A stretch of 64,000 nucleotides of DNA from Pseudonocardia benzenivorans CB1190 (GCF_000196675.2 NC_015312.1:1240001-1304000), one strand, 5' to 3'; shown: positions 8,524-18,844, numbered from the stretch's first letter. A program made the numbers and translations. The notes: generated from the letters alone by a model not told the origin.

Positions 8524-8847
8524 ATGATCTACGAGATCCGCGAGTACACGACCGTCCCGGGGCGGATGCCCGCGCTGGTCCGACGGTTCAACGACCACAC
8601 CAAGCGGATCTTCGCCAAGCACGGCATGGACTGCGTCTTCCTGTCGCTCACCGCGCTGGGCGACAACTCCAACAACGAGCTGGTCTACGTCATGCGGTTC
8701 GACTCGCTGGCCGACATGGACGCCAAGTGGAGCGCGTTCCTCACCGACCCCGAGTGGGTCGCGGCGAAGGCGGCCAGCGAGGAGGACGGCCAGATCGTCG
8801 CGAAGCTGCACCGTCGCGTCCTGAACCCGGCGCCGTTCGCGGACTGA
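8524..8847 (+). CDS. NIPSNAP-family protein
   Basis: A 107-residue single-domain protein beginning MIYEIREYTTVPGRMPAL, the usual opening of NIPSNAP proteins (a dimeric alpha+beta-barrel fold). The C-terminal part has the family pattern ELVYVMRFDSLADMDAKW...DPEW. A good Shine-Dalgarno sequence (GAGGAG) lies 5 bp before the ATG. These proteins are small cytosolic enzymes or ligand binders of mostly unknown substrate. It appears monocistronic. Confidence 0.85.
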   Translation: MIYEIREYTTVPGRMPALVRRFNDHTKRIFAKHGMDCVFLSLTALGDNSNNELVYVMRFDSLADMDAKWSAFLTDPEWVAAKAASEEDGQIVAKLHRRVLNPAPFAD

Positions 8848-8940
8848 CCTCGAGCGGACCCGCGGGGAGGGCCGGCAGGCCCCCGTTTCGGGATGCTGGC
8901 ACCCCTGACCCTGCAGGGCCGGCGGCGAACACTGCCGGGT

Positions 8941-9699
8941 ATGCACAGGACGGGGAACCGGGGACTGCTCCCGCTCGTGGCGACGGCCGCCGCGGCACTG
9001 GTCGCGCTCTCGGCGTGCTCGACGACCGTCACGGGCGCACCGGCGCCGACCGCGTCGTCGAGCACGTCCTCGGGCACCTGGACCGACGCGCACGAGACGG
9101 CGCCGCTGGGTGTGCCGGCCGGTGCCGCCACCGCGACGGCGCCCCCCGCGGCCAGCGGCATCCCGGGTGCCCGCAACCTGGCCGTGGCCGCCGACGGCCT
9201 GCGGCCCTTCCTACTCACCGACGCCGACCTCGGCCCCGGGTTCGTCTCGGCCGCCGAGCCCCGGCCCGACCCGTCGGCGCCCGCGGTGTGCGGTGGGCCC
9301 GGCGTCGTCGCGCAGTTCCCGGACGCGGTGCGCGTGGGCGTCGCGTTCGAGCGACCCGGCGGGGCGGTCCGCGTCCAGGAGGCCGTGTCGGTCTACGCGG
9401 ACCGCGCGACCGCCCAGGCCGCTTTCGACGCCGGCGTCCGCGGGCTCGACTGCGGCCAGGGCACGCTCGGCGGCCGGTCGGTCGTCGTCACGCCGGCGGA
9501 GGACCTGAAGGCCGACGTCGGCGGCGGCGAGGCCACGGGCTGGCGGATCGGCGCCGAGGGCAGCGACATCCTGGTCATCTCCGTGCACAGCGACGAGGTC
9601 GTCATGGTGTTCACGTTCGTCACGCCGGAAGGGGCGCCGGTGGGGCCGCCGGACCCGCTGGTGGTGACGCGGGGCGCAGTCCAGAAGCTGGTCGGCTGA
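8941..9699 (+). CDS. Lipoprotein with PknH-like extracellular sensor domain (putative)
   Basis: A 252-residue secreted lipoprotein. The signal sequence runs from the ATG at 8941 (MHRTGNRGLLPLV...) to a lipobox VALSAC, followed by a Thr/Ser/Ala-rich linker. The mature part contains paired cysteines (AVCGGP and LDCGQG) and SVVVTPAEDLKAD, in the general style of mycobacterial and nocardial PknH-C/LppH sensor-like domains. Ligand unknown. The domain assignment is by resemblance; the lipoprotein nature is directly visible. Confidence 0.65.
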   Translation: MHRTGNRGLLPLVATAAAALVALSACSTTVTGAPAPTASSSTSSGTWTDAHETAPLGVPAGAATATAPPAASGIPGARNLAVAADGLRPFLLTDADLGPGFVSAAEPRPDPSAPAVCGGPGVVAQFPDAVRVGVAFERPGGAVRVQEAVSVYADRATAQAAFDAGVRGLDCGQGTLGGRSVVVTPAEDLKADVGGGEATGWRIGAEGSDILVISVHSDEVVMVFTFVTPEGAPVGPPDPLVVTRGAVQKLVG

Positions 9700-9718
9700 G
9701 CCGGGTTACCGTGCGGGG

Positions 9719-10456
9719 GTGACGGCAGTCGACCGCTGGCTGGAGCTCGAGGGACTCGACAATGTGCGCGACGTCGGCGGGCTGCCCGTCGTCGGCGGCG
9801 GCACGACGCGCTCCGGGGTGCTGCTGCGCAGCGCGTCCCTGCACTACGTGACCCCGGCCGACGTGCGCCATCTCGTCGAGACGTTCGGGCTCTCGCTCGT
9901 GCTCGACCTGCGGACCACCCGCGAGATCGACCGCGACGGCCCGACGGCCGTCGCCACGGCGGGGGTGGAGACCGTCGCGCTGAGCTTCATCCCGGAGGAG
10001 GGCCGGGCCCTGCCCGAGACCGGCGACGACACCGACCCGTTGCTGCGCAACTACCTCGGCTATCTGGCCGACCGCCCGGACAACGTCGTGGAGGCCGTGC
10101 GGCGGCTCGCGGCGCCGCAGGCCGGTCCGGCGCTCGTGCACTGCGCGGCCGGCAAGGACCGCACGGGCGTCCTCGTCGCGCTCGTGCTCGACACGGTCGG
10201 CGTCGAGCACGAGGCGATCGTCGACGACTACGCCCTCTCGGCCACCCGCGTCGAGGCGCTGTTCCGGCGCTGGACGACGATCGAGGGCGGCGAGATGCCC
10301 GCGGACCTGACGCCGCACCTGCCGCGCGCGGAGGTGATGGCGGCCGTCCTGGAGACCCTCGCCCGCGAGCACGGCGGCGCCGCGGGCTGGCTGCGCGCGA
10401 ACGGTCTGGACGACGACGCGATCGCGCGGCTCCGGGAGCGCCTCACGGCCTCGTGA
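9719..10456 (+). CDS. Tyrosine-protein phosphatase (PtpB/SIW14-like)
   Basis: A 245-residue cytosolic phosphatase starting at a GTG 19 bp after the lipoprotein stop. The P-loop signature HCAAGKDRTG (CX5R) carries the catalytic Cys and Arg. NVRDVGG near the N-terminus and LDLRTTREIDRDGP (the acidic loop) match the Y_phosphatase3 family that includes M. tuberculosis PtpB, which removes phosphate from proteins or phosphoinositides. Its co-orientation with the lipoprotein suggests a shared transcript. Confidence 0.88.
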   Translation: MTAVDRWLELEGLDNVRDVGGLPVVGGGTTRSGVLLRSASLHYVTPADVRHLVETFGLSLVLDLRTTREIDRDGPTAVATAGVETVALSFIPEEGRALPETGDDTDPLLRNYLGYLADRPDNVVEAVRRLAAPQAGPALVHCAAGKDRTGVLVALVLDTVGVEHEAIVDDYALSATRVEALFRRWTTIEGGEMPADLTPHLPRAEVMAAVLETLAREHGGAAGWLRANGLDDDAIARLRERLTAS

Positions 10457-10466
10457 GTGCACAGGG

Positions 10467-10859
10467 TCAGGGAAGCTCCTCGATCCGGACGCCCTCGTCC
10501 ATCTTGCGGAGCGCGGCCGGCTCGCCCGTGACGGCGGGCCAGCCCCGGCGCCGGGACGCGGCGACGACCTGGCCGGTGACGAGATCGTCCTGCCCCGAGG
10601 CGGCCATGAGCAGGCCGGACTCCTGGGCCATGGCGGGGCTGAGCTCGTCGATCACGGTGTTGGGCAGGCCGAGCAGGACCTGCAGCGCCGCATGATGTTC
10701 GGGGCCGACCAGCGACCAGGCCCGACCGAGCGCGGCGCTGGGGATGGCCAGCACGATGTTCGCCTCGACGGCCGCCCAGACCAGTGCCCGCACGTACACC
10801 GGGCGACCGGTGGCGAACGCCGCCAGCGCCGACGCGTCGAGAATCCTTCCGCCGATCAC
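10467..10859 (-). CDS. PIN-domain toxin (VapC-like)
   Basis: A 130-residue small PIN-like ribonuclease. The first acidic residue is in GGRILDASALAAF and the later acids are in DELSPAMAQESG and SGQDDLVTGQVV. The pattern is somewhat divergent from classic VapC but in the right order. It starts 6 bp after the antitoxin stop, the usual type II toxin-antitoxin arrangement. Expected to cleave RNA when unbound. Confidence 0.7.
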   Translation of the reverse strand: MIGGRILDASALAAFATGRPVYVRALVWAAVEANIVLAIPSAALGRAWSLVGPEHHAALQVLLGLPNTVIDELSPAMAQESGLLMAASGQDDLVTGQVVAASRRRGWPAVTGEPAALRKMDEGVRIEELP

Positions 10860-10865
10860 CGCGTG

Positions 10866-11111
10866 TCAGCCGACGGTCGCCGGCGGCGGGACGAGGCGCA
10901 GCGACCGCCGCGCCGCGTCGAGCTCGTCGGGCGGCGGGGGCCCGCCGTAGAGGTCGGCCAGCGTCGCCAGGGACCGGTCGCGCGACTGTCGCGCCGCCAC
11001 CGCCTCCGCGACATACGCCGACAGGCTGGCCGAGTGACCGAGGCGGACCGCGTCCCGTGCCACGGCCACCAGCTCCGCCGGCAGCGTCACCGTCACCCGT
11101 TCACTGCGCAT
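10866..11111 (-). CDS. Ribbon-helix-helix antitoxin
   Basis: An 81-residue protein. The N-terminus MRSERVTVTLPAELVAVAR is a ribbon-helix-helix DNA-binding strand plus helix; the C-terminal half (RSLATLADLYGGPPPPDELD) would wrap the toxin. It precedes the PIN-domain gene and should repress the pair through sites upstream of 11111. The ACTCGC sequence in the start region recurs in the nearby palindrome at 11170. Confidence 0.7.
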   Translation of the reverse strand: MRSERVTVTLPAELVAVARDAVRLGHSASLSAYVAEAVAARQSRDRSLATLADLYGGPPPPDELDAARRSLRLVPPPATVG

Positions 11112-11169
11112 ACTCGCAGGCTACCGGGTGCATACCCGATCCGGCGCGGATCGCCCGGGGGGAGAAAGT

Positions 11170-11181
11170 TACTCGCGAGTA
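11170..11181. promoter_or_regulatory. Perfect 12-bp palindrome TACTCGCGAGTA, candidate operator
   Basis: TACTCGCGAGTA sits between the divergent toxin-antitoxin pair and the acyl-CoA dehydrogenase operon, 45 bp before the dehydrogenase ATG. Its flanks extend the symmetry (TTACTCGCGAGTAT). Its shape suits a TetR-type or RHH repressor. A related half-site, ATACTCGC, lies over the antitoxin start at 11109-11116, so either operon may be the target. Confidence 0.5.
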
Positions 11182-11226
11182 TGCCAAGCTGGCGGCGAGC
11201 CCGGACGGACCGCGCGAGGAGGCCGC

Positions 11227-12408
11227 ATGGACCTGACGTACACGGCGGCGGAGGAGGACTTCCGCCGCGAGCTGCGGGCCTGGCTCGCGGCCCACATCCC
11301 CGACGAGTGGACCCGGCCCGGTTTCTGGGAGTCGCTCGGCGACGACGAGAGCTTCCGGGTCCGTCGCGACTGGGAGCGCGACAAGGCGCTCGCCGGGTTC
11401 GCCGGCATCGAGTGGCCCACCGAGTTCGGCGGGCGCGGCGGCACCCCGGGCATGAAGGCGATCTACGACGAGGAGACGGTCCGCGCCCACGCGCCGCGCA
11501 CCGTCAACCCGCTGGGTCTGGCGTTCCTCGCCCCGACGGTGATGGCCATCGGTACCGACGCCCAGAAGAAGGAGATCGTCGGGCCGCTGCTGCGCAACGA
11601 GGTCATCTGGTGCCAGGGCTTCTCCGAGCCCGGTGCCGGGTCCGACCTCGCCGCGCTGTCGACCAGGGGCGTCCGCGACGGCGACGACTTCGTGGTCAAC
11701 GGGCAGAAGGTCTGGACCACCAACGCCGTCCACGGCGACAAGATCTTCACCCTCGTCCGCACCGAGCCGGGGTCGCAGCGCCACCGCGGGATCTCGATGC
11801 TGCTCATCGACATGCACCAGGACGGCGTCGACGCCCGCCCGCTCAAGCAGATGAGCGGGGCCAGCGAGTTCGGCGAGGTCTTCTTCGACGACGCCCGCGT
11901 CCCCGCCTCCGACGTCCTCGGCGAGATCGGCGACGGCTGGCGCACCGCGATGCTGCTGCTGTCGTTCGAGCGCGGCGCGTCCGGGATCGGGCAGTACACC
12001 GAGTTCCGACGGCAGTACGACGAGATCGTCGAGGTCGCGCGCCGGCTCGGGCGCGACACCGACCCGGTGGTCCGCGGCAGGCTCGCCAGGGTCCTCACCG
12101 AGCTGGAGTGCCTGCGGCTGCACGCCATGCACGTCCTCACCCAGGTCGAGCAGGGCCGTGACCTCGGGTTCGAGGCGTCGATGACCAAGCTGCAGTGGTC
12201 GGAGACGTTCCAGGACCTCTGGGAGGTCTACGACGACATCCTCGGCGAGGACGCGACCCTCGACGCGCTGTCGACCCCCGGGGGCGACCTCGACCTGCGA
12301 CCGCTGCACGCGCAGTCGATGTGGTCGCGGTCGGTGACGATCTGGGGCGGTTCCTCGCAGGTCCAGCGCACGATCACCGCCGAGCGCGTGCTCGGTCTGC
12401 CGCGGTAG
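11227..12408 (+). CDS. Acyl-CoA dehydrogenase (FadE-like)
   Basis: A 393-residue FAD-dependent acyl-CoA dehydrogenase. Visible landmarks are GFSEPGAGSDLAAL (FAD/substrate loop), VNGQKVWTTNAVHGD, and the C-terminal WGGSSQVQRTITAERVLGLPR. It introduces an alpha-beta double bond into an acyl-CoA. With the shorter dehydrogenase 8 bp downstream it resembles the paired alpha/beta acyl-CoA dehydrogenases of actinobacterial steroid and branched-acid catabolism (FadE26/27 or FadE28/29 style), which form alpha2beta2 heterotetramers. Confidence 0.88.
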   Translation: MDLTYTAAEEDFRRELRAWLAAHIPDEWTRPGFWESLGDDESFRVRRDWERDKALAGFAGIEWPTEFGGRGGTPGMKAIYDEETVRAHAPRTVNPLGLAFLAPTVMAIGTDAQKKEIVGPLLRNEVIWCQGFSEPGAGSDLAALSTRGVRDGDDFVVNGQKVWTTNAVHGDKIFTLVRTEPGSQRHRGISMLLIDMHQDGVDARPLKQMSGASEFGEVFFDDARVPASDVLGEIGDGWRTAMLLLSFERGASGIGQYTEFRRQYDEIVEVARRLGRDTDPVVRGRLARVLTELECLRLHAMHVLTQVEQGRDLGFEASMTKLQWSETFQDLWEVYDDILGEDATLDALSTPGGDLDLRPLHAQSMWSRSVTIWGGSSQVQRTITAERVLGLPR

Positions 12409-12416
12409 GGGGGACG

Positions 12417-13430
12417 ATGTTCTTCGCACTCACCGACGACCAGCGCGAGTTCGGCACCGCGGTCACGACGTACCTCGCCGAGCGGTTCGACCTCGAGGCC
12501 GTGCGCGGCGTCGTCGAGGACGCCGCGGGCGACGGACACCCCGCCGCCCTGTGGAAGGCCGCGGGCGAGCAGGGCTGGCTCGCCGTCACCGTCCCCGAGG
12601 AGCACGACGGCCTCGGGCTCGGCCTCGTCGAGGCCCAGGTCATCGCACGGGCACTGGGCGCGGGCGTCGCACCCGGGCCGTGGCGCGGGACCGTCCTCGC
12701 GGCCGAGGCGATCCGGCTCGCGGGGTCGCCCGAGCAGCAGGCGGCGTGGCTGCCGAGGCTCGCGTCGGGCGCGGCCGTGGGCGCCTTCTCGCTGCGCGCC
12801 GGCCGGACCGCCGTCGAGTACGCGGCGGTCGCCGACGTGATCGTCGTCCGTGACGGCGACGGGCTCGTCCTCGTCGAGCGCGGCGCGTTCACGGCCGAGC
12901 CGGTCGGCTCCTACGACGGCACCACGCGGCTCGCGACCGTCACCGTCGACGGCCCGGGGGAGGCTCTCCCCGGTGCCGGCGCCGCGACGGTCGCGGATCT
13001 CACCGCCCGGGCGACCGTCCTCGTCGCGTCCGATCTGGCCGGTGTCGCCCGCGAGGCGATCACCCGGACCGTCGCCTACGACCGCGAGCGCGAGCAGTTC
13101 GGCGTGCCCGTCGGCTCGTTCCAGGCGATCAAGCACGCGCTGGCCGACCTGCACGTCGGCGTGACGATGGCCGAGCACGCCGTGCTCTACGCCGCGCACA
13201 CCGTCGACACCGGTGCCGAGGGGGCCGATCTCGCGGTGGCCGTGGCCAAGGCGAAGGCGTCCGACGCCGCGCTGGCCGCGACCGCGGCGATGATCCAGTA
13301 CCACGGCGGCATCGGCTACACCTGGGAGCACGAGGCGCACCTGTTCTACAAGCGGGCGAAGCGGCTCGCCGGCCAGTTCGGCGACGCCGACGCCCAGCGC
13401 GCGCGGATCGCGGAGCTGACCATCGGCTGA
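12417..13430 (+). CDS. Acyl-CoA dehydrogenase, partner subunit
   Basis: A 337-residue protein of the acyl-CoA dehydrogenase fold beginning MFFALTDDQREFGTAV. It has YDREREQFGVPVGSFQAIKHALADLH, the FAD-binding helix pair of the C-terminal domain, and YHGGIGYTWEHEAHLFYKRAK. The mid-region substrate loop is degenerate compared with the upstream gene, as expected for the second subunit of a heteromeric enzyme where only one chain holds a full active site. The start is eight bases after the previous stop. Confidence 0.85.
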   Translation: MFFALTDDQREFGTAVTTYLAERFDLEAVRGVVEDAAGDGHPAALWKAAGEQGWLAVTVPEEHDGLGLGLVEAQVIARALGAGVAPGPWRGTVLAAEAIRLAGSPEQQAAWLPRLASGAAVGAFSLRAGRTAVEYAAVADVIVVRDGDGLVLVERGAFTAEPVGSYDGTTRLATVTVDGPGEALPGAGAATVADLTARATVLVASDLAGVAREAITRTVAYDREREQFGVPVGSFQAIKHALADLHVGVTMAEHAVLYAAHTVDTGAEGADLAVAVAKAKASDAALAATAAMIQYHGGIGYTWEHEAHLFYKRAKRLAGQFGDADAQRARIAELTIG

Positions 13431-13512
13431 ACCGTCGCGAGAGGGACCTGCGCCGGGCCGGGGTCCGTCCGCTGTGGATGCGGACCTCGGCCCGGCGTGG
13501 GACCGTAGGGAC

Positions 13513-14022
13513 ATGCCGGGGCCCACGACTGTGAACGCGACCGCCGCCGCGCTGCTCGGACTTCTGCACAGCGGGCCGATGACCGGCGGTCAGCTCGTCG
13601 CGGCCGCCGCGGACCGGTTCGGCGCCTTCTTCTCGGTGACGCGCAGCCAGGTCTACCGGGAGCTGCCCGCCCTCACCGAGGCCGGCCTGCTCAAGCCGGG
13701 CAAGCAGGGCCCGCGTGCCTCGCAGCAGTACGTCATCACGCAGCCGGGCCGGCGCGCGTTCAAGACCTGGCTGATGGCGGGCGGCGGCGCCGACTCGCTG
13801 CGCAGCCCGCTCGTCCTGCGGCTGCTGCACTCGCGGTCGCTGACGGTCCGCCAGCGCACCGAGCTCGTGCGGACCGCACGGGTCGCCTACGCCGTCCGGC
13901 TCGACGGCGCCCGGTCCGCGGCGCGCACCGAGACCGACCCCTACGAGAAGGCCGTCGCCGACTTCGCCGTCGCCCACATCCGGGCCATGGTCAAGCTGCT
14001 GGACGCGATCCCGACCGAGTAG
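13513..14022 (+). CDS. PadR-family transcriptional regulator
   Basis: A 169-residue regulator: a winged helix with [20 protein letters not shown] and [19 protein letters not shown], followed by a C-terminal dimerisation helix ([23 protein letters not shown]). PadR proteins repress detoxification or efflux genes in response to small ligands. It lies downstream of the acyl-CoA dehydrogenases on the same strand after an 80-bp gap, and the target is not evident. Confidence 0.8.
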   Translation: MPGPTTVNATAAALLGLLHSGPMTGGQLVAAAADRFGAFFSVTRSQVYRELPALTEAGLLKPGKQGPRASQQYVITQPGRRAFKTWLMAGGGADSLRSPLVLRLLHSRSLTVRQRTELVRTARVAYAVRLDGARSAARTETDPYEKAVADFAVAHIRAMVKLLDAIPTE

Positions 14023-14054
14023 CGGGCGGCGCGTACCGCGTACCCTCGTCTGTC

Positions 14055-15164
14055 GTGAACCCCGACGTCGCAGCCGACCTCAAGGACCTGGCCGGAACCC
14101 TCGAGAACATCGAGGCGGTCGTCGACCTGCCCGCGCTGCGCGTCGAGATCGCCGACCTCGAGGAGCAGGCGGGTCAGCCCGATCTCTGGAACGACACGGA
14201 GACCGCGCAGAAGGTCACCAGCCGCCTCGCCCACGCCAACGGCGAGCTGCGCCGCGTCGAGGACCTGCGCCGCCGGCTCGACGACCTGCCGGTGCTCTAC
14301 GAGCTGGCCGAGGACGAGGGCGACGAGTCCGCGATCGCCGACGCCGACCGCGACCGCGTCGCGCTGCGCGCGGAGATCGAGTCCCTCGAGGTGCGGACGC
14401 TGCTGTCGGGGGAGTACGACGAGCGCGAGGCGCTGGTGACGATCCGTTCCGAGGCGGGTGGCGTCGACGCCGCCGACTTCGCCGAGATGCTCATGCGCAT
14501 GTACCTGCGCTGGGCCGAGCGGCACGGCTACGGCGTCGACGTCTACGACACCTCCTACGCGGAGGAGGCCGGCATCAAGTCGGCGACGTTCCAGGTCCAC
14601 GCGCCCTACGCCTACGGGACGCTCTCGGTCGAGCAGGGCACGCACCGGCTCGTGCGCATCTCGCCGTTCGACAACCAGGGCCGCCGCCAGACGTCGTTCG
14701 CCGGCGTCGAGGTCGCGCCCGTCGTCGAGTCGACCGACCACATCGACATCGACGAGAAGGACCTGCGCGTCGACGTCTACCGCTCGTCGGGGCCGGGTGG
14801 CCAGGGCGTCAACACGACCGACTCCGCGGTCCGGCTGACCCACATCCCGACGGGGATCGTCGTCTCCTGCCAGAACGAGCGCAGCCAGATCCAGAACAAG
14901 GCGACGGCGATGGTCGTCCTGCAGGCCAAGCTGCTCGAGCGCAAGCGCCAGGAGGAGCGGGCCCTCATGGACTCGCTCAAGGACACGGGCTCGTCGTGGG
15001 GCAACCAGATGCGCTCCTACGTCCTGCACCCGTACCAGATGGTCAAGGACCTGCGGACCGACTTCGAGGTCGGCAACCCGGGCGCGGTGCTCGACGGCGA
15101 CATCGACGGCTTCATCGAGGCCGGTATCCGGTGGCGGCGCCAGCAGCAGGCCGAGACGAACTGA
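14055..15164 (+). CDS. prfB: Peptide chain release factor 2
   Basis: A 369-residue RF2 that releases the peptide at UGA and UAA. The GGQ loop is in [16 protein letters not shown] (about residue 249) and the stop-codon recognition tripeptide SPF is in [12 protein letters not shown]. The frame is continuous from the GTG at 14055, so there is no programmed frameshift of the E. coli type. It is the first gene of the conserved prfB-ftsE-ftsX-smpB-ssrA order. Confidence 0.96.
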   Translation: MNPDVAADLKDLAGTLENIEAVVDLPALRVEIADLEEQAGQPDLWNDTETAQKVTSRLAHANGELRRVEDLRRRLDDLPVLYELAEDEGDESAIADADRDRVALRAEIESLEVRTLLSGEYDEREALVTIRSEAGGVDAADFAEMLMRMYLRWAERHGYGVDVYDTSYAEEAGIKSATFQVHAPYAYGTLSVEQGTHRLVRISPFDNQGRRQTSFAGVEVAPVVESTDHIDIDEKDLRVDVYRSSGPGGQGVNTTDSAVRLTHIPTGIVVSCQNERSQIQNKATAMVVLQAKLLERKRQEERALMDSLKDTGSSWGNQMRSYVLHPYQMVKDLRTDFEVGNPGAVLDGDIDGFIEAGIRWRRQQQAETN

Positions 15165-15165
15165 C

Positions 15166-15207
15166 CGTGAGCGGCGATGGTCGCCATGGCGACCGTCGCC
15201 ACGCACG
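15166..15207. repeat. Intergenic palindrome, copy 1
   Basis: A near-perfect inverted repeat with centre GGTCGCCATGGCGACC (15179-15194) and arms CGTGAGCGGCGAT / gTCGCCACGCACG. It lies directly after the prfB stop codon. Two further copies with the same arms follow other stop codons at 20437 and 29003. Could act as a transcription terminator, an attenuator before ftsE, or a REP-like repeat. Confidence 0.8.
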
Positions 15208-15332
15208 AGGGCTCCTCGCTGCCGCTCACTCTCGGTGACGGCCGGGGCGGGATCCGCGAGCGGTCGCCACGCCGCGCCGAGGGGGCGGGTCGAACGCGGG
15301 TTGCGGGGGCCGCGCCCGGTACCGTCCCGACC

Positions 15333-16022
<690 letters not shown>

Positions 16023-16060
16023 ATGCGCTCCGTCGACGTACCTGTTCCCGCGGAGGCGGC

Positions 16061-16963
16061 GTGAGATCCGACTTCGTCCGCCGGGAGGTCGCCACCGGCC
16101 TGCGGCGCAACGTCACGATGACCGTCGCGATGGTGCTGACCACCGCGATCTCGCTGGCCCTGCTGGGCACCGGCATGCTGGCGGTGCGCACGATCGACTC
16201 CACGGAGTCGCTCTACGCCGACCGCCTCGAGATCCAGGTCGCGCTCACCCAGGACGTCTCGGCCGCCGACCAGGACTGCAGCCAGCCGATCTGCTCGGGC
16301 CTGAAGAAGACGCTGGAGAACTCGCCGCTCGTCGAGTCGGTGACGTTCGAGAGCCAGCAGGAGGCCTACACCCGCTTCCAGCAGCTGTTCGCCGGCCAGT
16401 CGATCGCCGACGTTGCCCGCCCGCAGTCGCTGCCCGCCACGCTGCGCGTCAAGCTCGCCGACCAGCAGACCGGCGCGGACGCCGTCCGGCAGGCCATGAA
16501 CGGCCAGGTCGGGGTCCGGACGATCATCGACCAGCGCGACGTCGTGGGGAAGCTGTTCGACTTCCTCGGCGGCGTCCGCAACGTGACGTTCGCGCTCGCG
16601 CTCGTGCAGGCCGTCGCCGCGCTGCTGCTGATCTCCAACACCGTGCAGGTGTCGGCGTACACCCGCCGGGTCGAGGTCGGGGTCATGCGCCTCGTCGGCG
16701 CGACCCGCTGGTACACCCAGCTGCCGTTCCTCATCGAGGCGGTCCTCACCGGCGTGGTCGGCGCCGTCCTGGCGGGGGTGGGGCTCGTCGTCGCCAAGTT
16801 CGCGTTCATCGACGACCTGCTGGCCGGCATCGCGCAGAACGGCGTCATCCCGCCGATCACGATCTACGACGTGCTGGAGACCTCGATCTGGCTGCTGCCG
16901 ATCGGTGCCGCGATCGCGGGCGTCACCGGGTACGTGACGCTGCGGCTGTACGTCAAGGTCTGA
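16061..16963 (+). CDS. ftsX: Cell division protein FtsX
   Basis: A 300-residue membrane protein from a GTG at 16061. The first membrane segment (TMTVAMVLTTAISLALLGTG) is followed by an extracellular domain (about residues 50-165) and three C-terminal membrane helices, the FtsX topology. It carries no ATPase; it couples cytoplasmic FtsE to hydrolase activators outside. It starts 38 bp after ftsE. Confidence 0.95.
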   Translation: MRSDFVRREVATGLRRNVTMTVAMVLTTAISLALLGTGMLAVRTIDSTESLYADRLEIQVALTQDVSAADQDCSQPICSGLKKTLENSPLVESVTFESQQEAYTRFQQLFAGQSIADVARPQSLPATLRVKLADQQTGADAVRQAMNGQVGVRTIIDQRDVVGKLFDFLGGVRNVTFALALVQAVAALLLISNTVQVSAYTRRVEVGVMRLVGATRWYTQLPFLIEAVLTGVVGAVLAGVGLVVAKFAFIDDLLAGIAQNGVIPPITIYDVLETSIWLLPIGAAIAGVTGYVTLRLYVKV

Positions 16964-16994
16964 AACCGGTTCCGCGGCCGCGTAGGCTGGTCGG

Positions 16995-17480
16995 GTGAAG
17001 GAGAAAGGCCGCAAGGTGATCGCGCAGAACCGCCGCGCGCGTCACGACTACAGCATCCTCGACACCTACGAGGCGGGTGTCGCGTTGCTGGGCACCGAGG
17101 TCAAGAGCCTGCGGCTGGGCCGTGCCTCGCTGGCCGACGCCTTCGCGACGATCGACGACGGCGAGGTCTGGCTCCGCGGGCTGCACATCCCCGAGTACAC
17201 CCACGGCAGCTGGACCAACCACGAGCCGCGCCGCACCCGCAAGCTGCTGCTGCACAGGGCCGAGATCGAGCGGCTCGTCGGCAAGACCCGCGAGGGCGGG
17301 CTCACGTTGGTGCCGCTGTCGCTGTACTTCAACGAGGGCAAGGTCAAGTGCGAGGTCGCGCTGGCCAAGGGCAAGAAGTCCTACGACAAGCGCCAGGACC
17401 TCGCCAAGCGCGACGCCGAACGCGAGGTCCGCCGCGAGTTCGGGCGCGCCGCGAAGGGGCGCGCGCGGGAGATGCGGTGA
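16995..17480 (+). CDS. smpB: SsrA-binding protein SmpB
   Basis: A 161-residue partner of tmRNA in ribosome rescue. It has [38 protein letters not shown]-like ARLxDAFA and a basic C-terminal tail ([20 protein letters not shown]). The tmRNA itself lies 1 kb downstream. The GTG at 16995 is 31 bp after ftsX. Its stop overlaps the GTG of the next gene. Confidence 0.96.
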   Translation: MKEKGRKVIAQNRRARHDYSILDTYEAGVALLGTEVKSLRLGRASLADAFATIDDGEVWLRGLHIPEYTHGSWTNHEPRRTRKLLLHRAEIERLVGKTREGGLTLVPLSLYFNEGKVKCEVALAKGKKSYDKRQDLAKRDAEREVRREFGRAAKGRAREMR

Positions 17481-18382
17481 CGGTTCCCGCGCCGCCGGCC
17501 GACGACGCGGACGTCACACGGTTCGTCGCCGACCTGGGCCTGCCCGGCCTCGTGGACGCGCACACCCACTTCCTGCCCGAGCGCGTCATGACCAAGGTGT
17601 GGGCGCACTTCGCCCGCGGCGAGGAGTACTACGGCAGGCCGTGGCCGATCCACTACCAGCTGCCCGAGGACGAGCGGCTCGCGATCCTGCGCGGCCTGGG
17701 CGTACGGCGGTTCGCGCCCCTGGTCTACCCGCACAAGCCCGACATGGCCGCATGGCTGACGAAGTGGGCACTCGACTTCGCCACCACCACGCCCGGCGCC
17801 GTCCCGACGGCGACGATGTACCCGGAGCCCGACGTCGTCGACTATCTGGGTGCGGCGGTCGAGGCCGGGGCGCGGCTGGTCAAGGTGCACGTGCAGGTCG
17901 GCGCGTACGACCCGCGGGACCCGCTGCTCGCACCGGCGTGGGGGCTGCTGGCCGAGGCCGGCGTCCCGGCGATGGTGCACTGCGGGCACGGGCCCGTCCC
18001 CGGCGACCATACGGGTCTCGACGTGTTCGCCGAGGTGCTGGCCGCGCACCCGCGGCTGCGGGTGGTGCTGGCGCACGCGGGGATGCCCGAGTTCGGCGCG
18101 GCGCTCGACCTCGTCGACCGCTTCGCCGGGGTGCACCTCGACACGACCGTCGTGGGTGTCCCGTTCACCGCGGAGATCGCCCCGCTGCCCGACGACTGGC
18201 CGGCCCGGCTCGCGGGCGTCGCCGACCGTGTCGTGCTGGGGACCGACTTCCCCAACATCCCGTACGCCTACCACGTGCAGCTCGCCGCGATCGCCGGCTG
18301 GGCCGCGGCCGACGACCGCCTCGGCGTCCCGTTCCTGCGGTCCGTCCTGCACGACGCGCCGGCGGCGCTGCTCGGGGTGTGA
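17477..18382 (+). CDS. Amidohydrolase-family metal-dependent hydrolase
   Basis: A 301-residue TIM-barrel hydrolase. [10 protein letters not shown] supplies the HxH metal pair, VHCGHG and LAHAGMPE provide the later histidines, and [11 protein letters not shown] has the conserved Asp. This pattern fits the amidohydrolase-2 (ACMSD-like decarboxylase/hydrolase) group. The GTG overlaps the smpB stop by 4 bases (GTGA), so it is coupled to it despite no obvious functional link. Substrate unknown. Confidence 0.82.
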   Translation: MTVPAPPADDADVTRFVADLGLPGLVDAHTHFLPERVMTKVWAHFARGEEYYGRPWPIHYQLPEDERLAILRGLGVRRFAPLVYPHKPDMAAWLTKWALDFATTTPGAVPTATMYPEPDVVDYLGAAVEAGARLVKVHVQVGAYDPRDPLLAPAWGLLAEAGVPAMVHCGHGPVPGDHTGLDVFAEVLAAHPRLRVVLAHAGMPEFGAALDLVDRFAGVHLDTTVVGVPFTAEIAPLPDDWPARLAGVADRVVLGTDFPNIPYAYHVQLAAIAGWAAADDRLGVPFLRSVLHDAPAALLGV

Positions 18383-18439
18383 CACGTGTGAGACCGCGAC
18401 GCCCGGGGAAACCGGGATGATCCGACGCGGCCGGCGCGT

Positions 18440-18445
18440 TAAGAT
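18440..18445 (+). promoter_or_regulatory. Candidate -10 element of ssrA
   Basis: TAAGAT lies 30 bp before the mature tmRNA 5' end. No convincing -35 hexamer is visible at the correct distance, so only the -10 is claimed. Confidence 0.35.
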
Positions 18446-18475
18446 GTCGTGTCCGTCCGCGTGGGCGGGCAGCAA

Positions 18476-18844
18476 GGGGGTGAACGGTTTCGACTCCGGA
18501 TGTCGATCGAGGTGAAGCGTGCCGAGGAAGGCGACGATGATCTCGCAAACCACCCGTCGCAAAAAATCAAGCGCCGACAAGAGTCAGCGCGCCTACGCCC
18601 TCGCCGCCTGAGCGAGGAGCGTGGCTGTCGGACCGGGGGCTCCCTCGCCCCGGACCCCGGCATCATTCAGAGGGATTACCGTGCGGGCCGGTCGCGGGCG
18701 CGCACGGGACATCTCACAGCGACTGGGATCGTCACTTCGGCTTGTTCGCGTGACCGAAGGATCCGAGTAGAGGCGTAGCGAACTGCGCACGGAGAAGCCC
18801 TCGTGAAGCAACGGAGGACCCGGGTTCGATTCCCGGCACCTCCA
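18476..18844 (+). ncRNA. ssrA: Transfer-messenger RNA
   Basis: The 5' end GGGGGTGAACGGTTTCGACT and the 3' end with a T-arm GGGTTCGATTCCC and CACCTCCA form the tRNA-like domain (GGGGGTG pairs with CACCTCC). The tag reading frame ends at the TGA 18609-18611. The most likely resume codon is GCC at 18573, giving the tag ADKSQRAYALAA, the same length as the M. tuberculosis tag and sharing its ...YALAA end. The gene encodes no CCA; it is added later. Confidence 0.93.

Noticed and set aside
14055..14130. Programmed frameshift in prfB
   Set aside because: The frame is continuous from the GTG and the N-terminus is complete without an internal UGA.
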